64,000 nucleotides of DNA, from contig CM023539.1 in NCBI GenBank assembly GCA_013350335.1, positions 38,860,631 through 38,924,630 on the forward strand, read 5' to 3'. Below, in pieces: positions 57,726-64,000 of the stretch; within the stretch, counting starts at the first letter, position 1, and every line of letters starts with the position of its first letter. The translations under genes and the position numbers were made by a program. This DNA comes from Chimonanthus salicifolius. Its lineage: Eukaryota > Streptophyta > Magnoliopsida > Laurales > Calycanthaceae. Under the pieces are notes generated by a model. It ran no database searches. It saw only the letters and a list, made by a program, of their open reading frames with translations, and was not told the origin of the DNA.

Positions 57726-60356
57726 GTTTGCAATTTTTTATTTTTTTCTCTCTCCTTCTCCATTTACTTGGTGGCGTTTGTATTAAAGTTTTTGCAAAAT
57801 GTTTGTAACACGGGTGACATCACTGAACTTAGTTTAGACACTCAAAACTCAGGCTCGTTGAAATTCAATTAAACTTAGTGATTTACTGAGTTTACCTAGT
57901 AAACTCTTTCACTCATTTGAATTGAATTCAAATGAAGTTGAGTCGAGTCATGTGAGTCAGGTACTTTTTTTTTTTTTGAAGAAATGTTACTGCCAGAGGC
58001 AAAACTTGGACTGTAGGGCACATTTAATTTCAGCAGAGGCCTTTGGATAAAAAATGCAACACTATGAATTGTGATTGCCCTGAAACGATTGATGCTTACT
58101 GTCAAACTGAAGTAATCTTCATTGCAACAGATAAAACACGAGATGATTGTTGAAATGAAAGTAGGGAATTAGGGATAGAAAGATATACAAGAATGTGATA
58201 GATCGCTTCAAAATTGCGGTTCTATCATAGTTCCCTCTCTTCAACTCCGATTTCCTTCTTCAATGGACAAATGACTTTCCGGTTCTCCATTGGAGGAAGG
58301 TTTGAAGATCTCCTATCGTTCTTTCAATCTTCTTGGCAAAATCCCTTCAGGTTCTCCACTGGGAGAGAATGTGGATTGAAAGTCTTTATACTAAAAAAGC
58401 ATTTTTCTTAAAAATATCTTGTTGTTTATATTAGAAAAAGGTCTAAAGTTCTCTATTCCACCTTGTTAAAATGGTGACAGGTTGGTCTTCTAATTAGAAG
58501 CCATGGGTCCCTAATATATATATGTATGTATGTATGTATATGGGGGCACAATTCAGTAAACCTAGGTGTAGTAGAAAAAATTTACACCTCATTTTTTAGA
58601 CCAATGGTAGGTGTTCATATCAATTACATCACATGAGTGCTATCACCTTTTCCAAAGTAACTTTTTAGGTGTTTTGTCCTTTTTCTGTAATATGGAACGG
58701 GGTGTTGACTAACCCAGGTTGATTAACAGTATGGGTACAACAAGGACGCACCATTGATACGGCAGGGACACAGATTTGACACACAAAAGTAAAGTGTCCG
58801 ACACAGACATTCAAGTGTCCAACACGAACACAAACAAGTTGACCAAGGCCTCATGAGATTTCACGTGGTCTTCGGCTTGAGGAGTCCATCGTGGATCCAA
58901 TGGATCCATTCCCTCCTCACACCACCTACTACCCATGGAAAGAAATTGCACCTGTACCCAATAAGTCACTTTTACAACCTATTGATCTAACTTGGTTGAT
59001 TTCCACAGTCAAATAAATTTCAATTTTGAGAGCTGTAGAAAACATGGTTTCATTTATCTAATCAAGATGAGGTTTTATAGACACCACTTATGAGCTAAAC
59101 CTTCAAAACCCACTCATCCATATGGGCCCAGGTGGGCCTACTGGGCGCTATGCATGGAAATTCTTGATTCCCTATCCACACACACACATGCTGTCAAGTT
59201 TCTTAGGCTTGAAATTTGTGTCTACTAGTATCGACATCTTTGTCCTTTTCATGCACATGCTTTGATGCCATGTTCAAATGAAAGTAGAGAAAGAAAGGAA
59301 ATAGAATATGATAGATGGTTTCTGTTGCTCTTCCATCCCTTATATTTATAAAGAATATCATTTATAAAATAGGCTATTCAGCTCAATGCTGCAATTAAAT
59401 CCCAATGACAGGCTTTGATTCTTTATACGAGGAAAGTCAAATTACAAAAGATCTCAAAAGATACTGATCTTGTCATAAGGTCTTCTCCATGAGTATCATA
59501 AACACGAACTCCAACAGTGAGGATGACTTCAGTCCAGCAGCGAGTATTGCTCCGTTATGAATGATGTTTGGGCCAGTTGCATTTCATATGAGAGTTTTGA
59601 TCCAACTGCCTGCCTTGATAAGAAATCCCAATAGAGCAGTTTTTCTCACATACTTTTATCAGTGTTTGTCATTGTCATCATCATCATTGTTAGATAGACT
59701 TAACACTATGTCAGCTTGTAATGGCATCAGTGTCACTGCTGCATGCACCTTTTATTTTATAGAAAGTGCTAGTTTTCTGCCTCAGGGCCTTGGCCGAGCA
59801 TCCATGATCATAAACAGAACTTGTTCAAAATGATTTTACTCAAGTTTGGTGGTGGCCTATCCATTGATGGGTCATAATGGTTATGTTGTTAAGGCTTATC
59901 GTCATCATCATTTTTTCCAATCTATTTGGGGGTGGCTTATTACTAGGGTTCTTGTTGTTAATTTACATTATGTGGCTCCTTCATTTGTGATTATCTGAAA
60001 AAAGGCCCATATGTGCCTGCTTAATTTGTGATTTATATTCCTCACATTCTTTTCGCAAGTATACAACGAAGTTTCTCTACATACTATGATTAATTTTCTA
60101 TAGAATTTCAAAGTCAAACGTAATTGCTAAGTACTGAAATTCTTTTCACATTTTAACTTTGATATAAAATGCCATGATGCAATTCAACTATTTTTTTTTG
60201 TCTTTTTTGAAAAAAAGTGACTATATTTTTTATTTATTTTTGAACTAGTTTTGTTGAACGGTTCTCTGGTCTTTAAACAGTCAATTTGCTTGGGCTGTTT
60301 AAAAGTTTCAAGGAAATTCTATAATGTCAGTTAATCTTCATTATTATTTAGTGCAG
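57726..60356 (+). other. FZL intron 1
   Basis: A 2631-bp intron with GTTTGC...GTGCAG borders. It contains a (TATG)n-type run near 58518-58540 and no recognisable gene. The ORF at 59561-59833 has no motif I know. Confidence 0.8.
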
Positions 60357-60904
60357 GTCTTCCCGCCATAGTTGCAAGGAATATGTTGATGGAATCCAAA
60401 ACTGAGTCTGTAGTGCTTCCTCTAGTAGCAAGAACTGTGCAAACTACAAAATCAGCCCTTAGTGCATCAAATTCTGAAGGTGCTGATTTTCTAATATTAA
60501 CCATGGATAAAGAAAAATATGCTGAGGTCTTGGTTAACTCTGTTTACCAGCATGTTAAGGTACCCGTTTTTGCCAGGATTAACTTTCCTGGTGAGGGCAC
60601 GTTTCTATCAGCAGAAATTCTCCAATCAGGTGCAAGTGGGCTAGTTATATCCTTGGAAGATTTGAAGCTGGTCAGTGATGATATTTTGAATCAGTGGTTT
60701 TCTAACACATACAAGATGAAGACTAGGCAAGGTGAACCCCAGAGCTCCAATGAACATGGAATGACGGAGATGGGCAAAAGACTTTATGAGGAAAAGAGGG
60801 TATCTGGATTGAGTAAAGTTGAGGATAAAGAAAACTTGTTCATAGAAGCTGAGAAACTGGTTTTGCTTGAAGCAATCTCTCTTATATGCAAAGCTGTGCC
60901 ACGG
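60357..60904 (+). CDS. FZL: FZO-like protein, exon 2
   Basis: It joins exon 1 in phase to give GLPAIVARNMLMESKTESVV, then LPLVARTVQT, SEGADFLILTMDKEKYAEVL and ASGLVISLEDLKLVSDD, the second half of the TPS-like domain in plant FZL. It ends ICKAVPR, followed by donor GTGATC. The frame arithmetic is exact: exons 1 and 2 sum to 358 codons. The region after about residue 300 is a charged linker. Confidence 0.88.
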
Positions 60905-61024
60905 GTGATCTTATAATATTTAACAATGAAATACACCTTCTGTTACAGTGATGATATTTAAAAGTTGAAGTATATATTTGTGTTCACCACTAATATGTAA
61001 ATATTGTTCTTGATCTTGAAGCAG

Positions 61025-61093
61025 ATGGAAGAAGTTTCACTTCTTGTGGATGCAGTTTCTCGGCTCAATGACCCCTTTTTGATGGTTATAGTG
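61025..61093 (+). CDS. FZL: FZO-like protein, exon 3
   Basis: Twenty-three codons, MEEVSLLVDAVSRLNDPFLM then VIV, match the stretch directly before the GTPase P-loop (GEFNSGKS in the family). The donor GTAATT follows in phase 0. The acceptor reads GAAGCAG|ATG, a tandem NAGNAG site that could add one Gln. The exon with the P-loop was not found before the window ends, so it lies beyond 64000. Confidence 0.85.
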
Positions 61094-61929
61094 GTAATTG
61101 TGTGTTGAACTTCAGCAAACCCTGGTTACACGGATTATACATTGGTATTAGCTCTTAATTTCATTTAGTTCATGCTAAACAAAGTTGTTATTTGTTCTCA
61201 TTTGTCCTCTGTTTCTTTAATTATACAACTTTGATGTACTAGTTACTTATCAAACTTCAATGCCTACAAGGGGATGAGCTTGGTCATTTATATTGTTATC
61301 ATAAGTAGTCACCAGATGATGGCATAAATTAAATGTAGAAAATGGTATCTTGGCACAATATAAAAATAAAAATATCATCATAGATTGCAAAAGTCTAGCT
61401 TTCTCCTCCTATTTGGAGTTATATACATTAAATGATCATAGGGTTCTCTTGCACTTTTTTTTTCCTCTGGTTTTTGGGGTAAGGTGGGAGGTGGAAGGTA
61501 AACCGTATTGAACCTGGAACATTGTGATTGCAACAGTGGACAGCTTCCAACTTCCCTTGACTTAGATTCTTCCCAATATTCTTCTTGAACTGAAGCTCGG
61601 AAATTAATTATGCATTTATTCTCAACTTATATCTGTATCTGATACCTAATAAAAAATCAGGCTTTTCTCATTATTGGGAGAATGTTAATAAACTGATCAC
61701 AACTTGAAGCTTGATGTTTTACCATTGTTCACTCTTTTCCCCTGCAAAACTGTAAAGCTGCAGTTATTTCTAGCGTGCTTCTATATGCGACATGATTGAC
61801 ATGGATGTATTGTAACAATAAAAGTGAAGAAAACCTCATACCTTTGAAAGAGAGAGAGATGAGAATGAATGTAGCCTCATACAGATTAACAGAGAAGAAA
61901 GCCTGTGTACAGGTGTGTGAATGGAACCC

Positions 61930-63056
61930 TAAAGTTGAGAACATGCAACAACTTTGTTAAGCAAGTTAGCAAGTTGATCTTTAGAATTCAATGTATGAAG
62001 TGGAGATCAGATTGGAGGAAACATGATGACGAATGAAGTGGCAGTCAATTGCAATGTGTTTCAGGAGTTGTTTGAGCCATAAGAGCTCAGAAGAAATATT
62101 GGCCATTAGTCTATATTCTTCATCTGCACTAGATTGGACAACATTCTGTCTCTAATTTCTCCATGGTACAAGATTGATTCCCAAAAGAAAAAAAAAACAA
62201 TATCTAGAAGTGGAATGACAATGTTCAAGAGAGCAATCCGATCTGCATTTGAAAGTTGAAGATGACCATGGGATTGATAAAGTATGCCAACCCAGGAGTG
62301 CCTTTTATGTATCATAATATGTGAAAGACAAGTTGGAGATGAGTGTCTCGAGGGGCCTGCATATGCTGACTAACAATCCTAGCAACATAGGAAATATTAG
62401 GCTATGTAATAGTTAGATACATTAATCTTCCCACTATCCATTGATAATATTCTAGATGTTCCAACAACTGGCCATCATGAGTACGAAGTTTGAAATTTTG
62501 ATCATATGGTGTATCAATGGGTTTACACCCAGAGGTATCTAATGTTCTAAAGAAGATCCAAGGCATATTTCCTTTGAGATAAACATATGCCTTTTGAAAA
62601 TTGTGCCATGTTAATGCCCAGGAAATATTAGAGGGGCCTCAAGTCCTTCATGTTAAAAAACATTATGAAGATGAGATTTAAGAGCGCAAATAGTCAAATC
62701 ATAATTGCTAGTTAAAACAATACCATCATAAAAAAAAACATATATGACTGTAATCATTATCGTTGATTGCTGCGGAACACTTAATAATTTGACCAGTGTC
62801 GCTTAGAAACATAGGAAATGATGGTTGCATTGAAGTTTTTGAACCATGCATAAAAGTATTTTTCATTTCAAATTGATGAAGTGGTTAGTTTAGAGTAGTA
62901 GAAATGGAGAAGAGCACTCAAACAAATGTCAACTTTTCCATTGAGGCAAATGTCTCAAGATAATCAATGTTGTACCTTTAAATCCTTTGGTTCCATGCTT
63001 TATACCTGGCAATAGATCCAACGTGATTGTTTCAGAGCAACAATCCACTTGTAGCT
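61930..63056 (-). pseudogene. Copia reverse transcriptase/RNase H relic
   Basis: Read on the minus strand from 63056: CKWIVALK-like start, RYNIDYLETFASMEKLTFV, then ICFFYDGIVLTSNYDLTICALKSHL (the YVDD box decayed to FYDG), CKPIDTPYDQNFKL, YYQWIVGRLMYLTIT (then stop), VSQHMQAPRDTHLQL, ILYQSHGHLQLS, SSADEEYRLMANISSELLWL, KQLLKHIAIDC and near the end DQLANLLNKVV. The order is RT then RNase H of Ty1/copia pol. Many stops and shifts, no LTRs. It lies antisense in the FZL intron. Confidence 0.85.
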
Positions 63057-63272
63057 AGGCCTGTTAATGGAATGGGTTTGGGCTGGCCTGCATGTTCTGT
63101 TGCTTTAATACCATTTTATTTTGAGACATTCCCTTCAAATTCTCATTGCTACTTCTCCTTTTTTTTTTGGTGCCACATGTGCCTGCCCCTAGCCACCACC
63201 TCCTTGAGTTTGCTAATCTCCTACTACATTCAGTTCCTATTTAATGAAACCCTTTTCATTCAAATTTCTCTC

Positions 63273-63637
63273 CACCCAGCTAGGGCCGGCTCAAGGGGGT
63301 AGCAAGAGAGGCAGTTGTCTTAGGCTCCCAACTTGAGAAGGCCCAAAATTTAGGACTCTTTTTTGTTTTATTGAACAAAAAGGTATTTTATTCATGTTTG
63401 CATAGGTTTTTGTATATTTAATTGTTAATCTTTAGTAAAACTTGATATAAAAAATTAAGTAGTAATTTTGCATTTCAAAAAGCAAGAAAAATAGATTTTA
63501 GATAAATTCATTTTATTATATATAATTAAAATTTGAATTAAATATTACTTATAATAATATGCTAAATACCAAGAAGGCTTTATTTAGAAATTTTGCCTTA
63601 GGGCCTCAACTTGTGTCAAGTTGGCCCTGCACCCAGC
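63273..63637. mobile_element. hAT MITE with 8-bp TSD
   Basis: The body (63281-63629, 349 bp) is flanked by a perfect 8-bp TSD, cacccagc (63273-63280 and 63630-63637). It starts TAGGGCCGGCTCAAGGGGG and, reverse-complemented, the other end starts CAGGGCCAACTTGACAC. Subterminal GCAGTTGTCTTAGGCTCCCA and GCCTTAGGGCCTCAA blocks are typical of a widespread plant hAT family. There is no transposase. Confidence 0.88.
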
Positions 63638-64000
63638 AGAAGTTCTCTCTCCTACAGTTAGATGACAAATCCATCATGCACCTATACTGAAAATGGCTGA
63701 GATGTTTTTACACTTGATGGCATGTGTGAGGAGCTCCTTTTCATGTGAGCTCCCTTCCATTTTCCTAGCTCTTAATCTTTATTCCTACATTTCGCTTTCG
63801 TCAGAATCTCCATCTGCATGCCTGCCAATGAGATTAATCTTTCCTCTCCCATTTCTGACACTTGATATTGATTTTTTTTCCATTGAATTGCAATATCGGG
63901 TTTTTAAAGTTTTTTTTTGGAAGTCCATCTTTACCAGAATCCCTGCTCCTTGTAGATCCTATCTTTGAATGCTCCTTCTATCCACTAGTCTCACTTTGCT

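Larger units (their letters stand above)
61094..64000 (+). other. FZL intron 3 (continues past the window)
   Basis: It begins with the exon 3 donor. No GEFNSGKS-type exon is present to the edge, so the intron is at least 2.9 kb. It holds a copia relic on the minus strand and a hAT MITE. Confidence 0.7.

Noticed and set aside
1..64000. CRISPR arrays, operons, riboswitches or prokaryotic gene clusters
   Set aside because: The window is plant nuclear DNA; the regular repeats found are microsatellites, minisatellites and transposon units.

Overview
The window is nuclear DNA of a flowering plant. It is AT-rich and intron-bearing, most of it consists of degraded and nested transposable elements, and its recognisable genes are plant-specific forms: a chloroplast-targeted acetolactate synthase, a WPP-domain RanGAP, an FZO-like (FZL) chloroplast dynamin-related protein and a FAR1-type DNA-binding factor. 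Gene structure and base composition look unlike a grass. I cannot name the species.

Layout. 1-4.6 kb: a FAR1-related factor gene on the minus strand with its upstream region. 4.65-8.94 kb: a DNA transposon with long terminal inverted repeats (TIRs), split by a 3.3-kb solo LTR that has a 5-bp target-site duplication (TSD). 8.9-16.5 kb: AT-rich relic DNA holding a Stowaway MITE, a SINE-like insertion, a LINE 3' relic, and an LTR-like block that carries a heat-shock-element array and a nested hAT-type MITE. 16.6-18.6 kb: an intact, apparently intronless acetolactate synthase gene. 18.9-21.6 kb: a 5'-truncated minus-strand LINE with a perfect 10-bp TSD, 290 bp after the ALS stop. 22-31.4 kb: MITEs, then a TIR element with roughly 315-bp tandem units that was entered by a 3.76-kb solo LTR. 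31.7-44.7 kb: a promoter-like block (G-box, TATA, CT-rich leader), then a LINE endonuclease relic split by a complete 4.25-kb chromovirus-type LTR retrotransposon lacking most of pol. 44.76-46.38 kb: RanGAP. 48-54.9 kb: a SINE, a copia pol relic hit by two MITEs, and a 1.6-kb foldback element made of inverted units. 57.2 kb to the right edge: the first three coding exons of FZL, with a copia relic and a hAT MITE in its third intron.

The genes do not form a functional cluster. ALS (branched-chain amino acid synthesis) and FZL (chloroplast membranes) act in the plastid, RanGAP acts at the nuclear envelope and cell-division plane, and the FAR1-type factor is nuclear. I found no new enzyme system. 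The most notable signals are in the mobile DNA: a MITE family built on the palindrome TATCGGCCGATA with three copies having perfect 8-bp TSDs, a heat-shock-element array about 2 kb upstream of ALS, and the foldback array at 53-55 kb.
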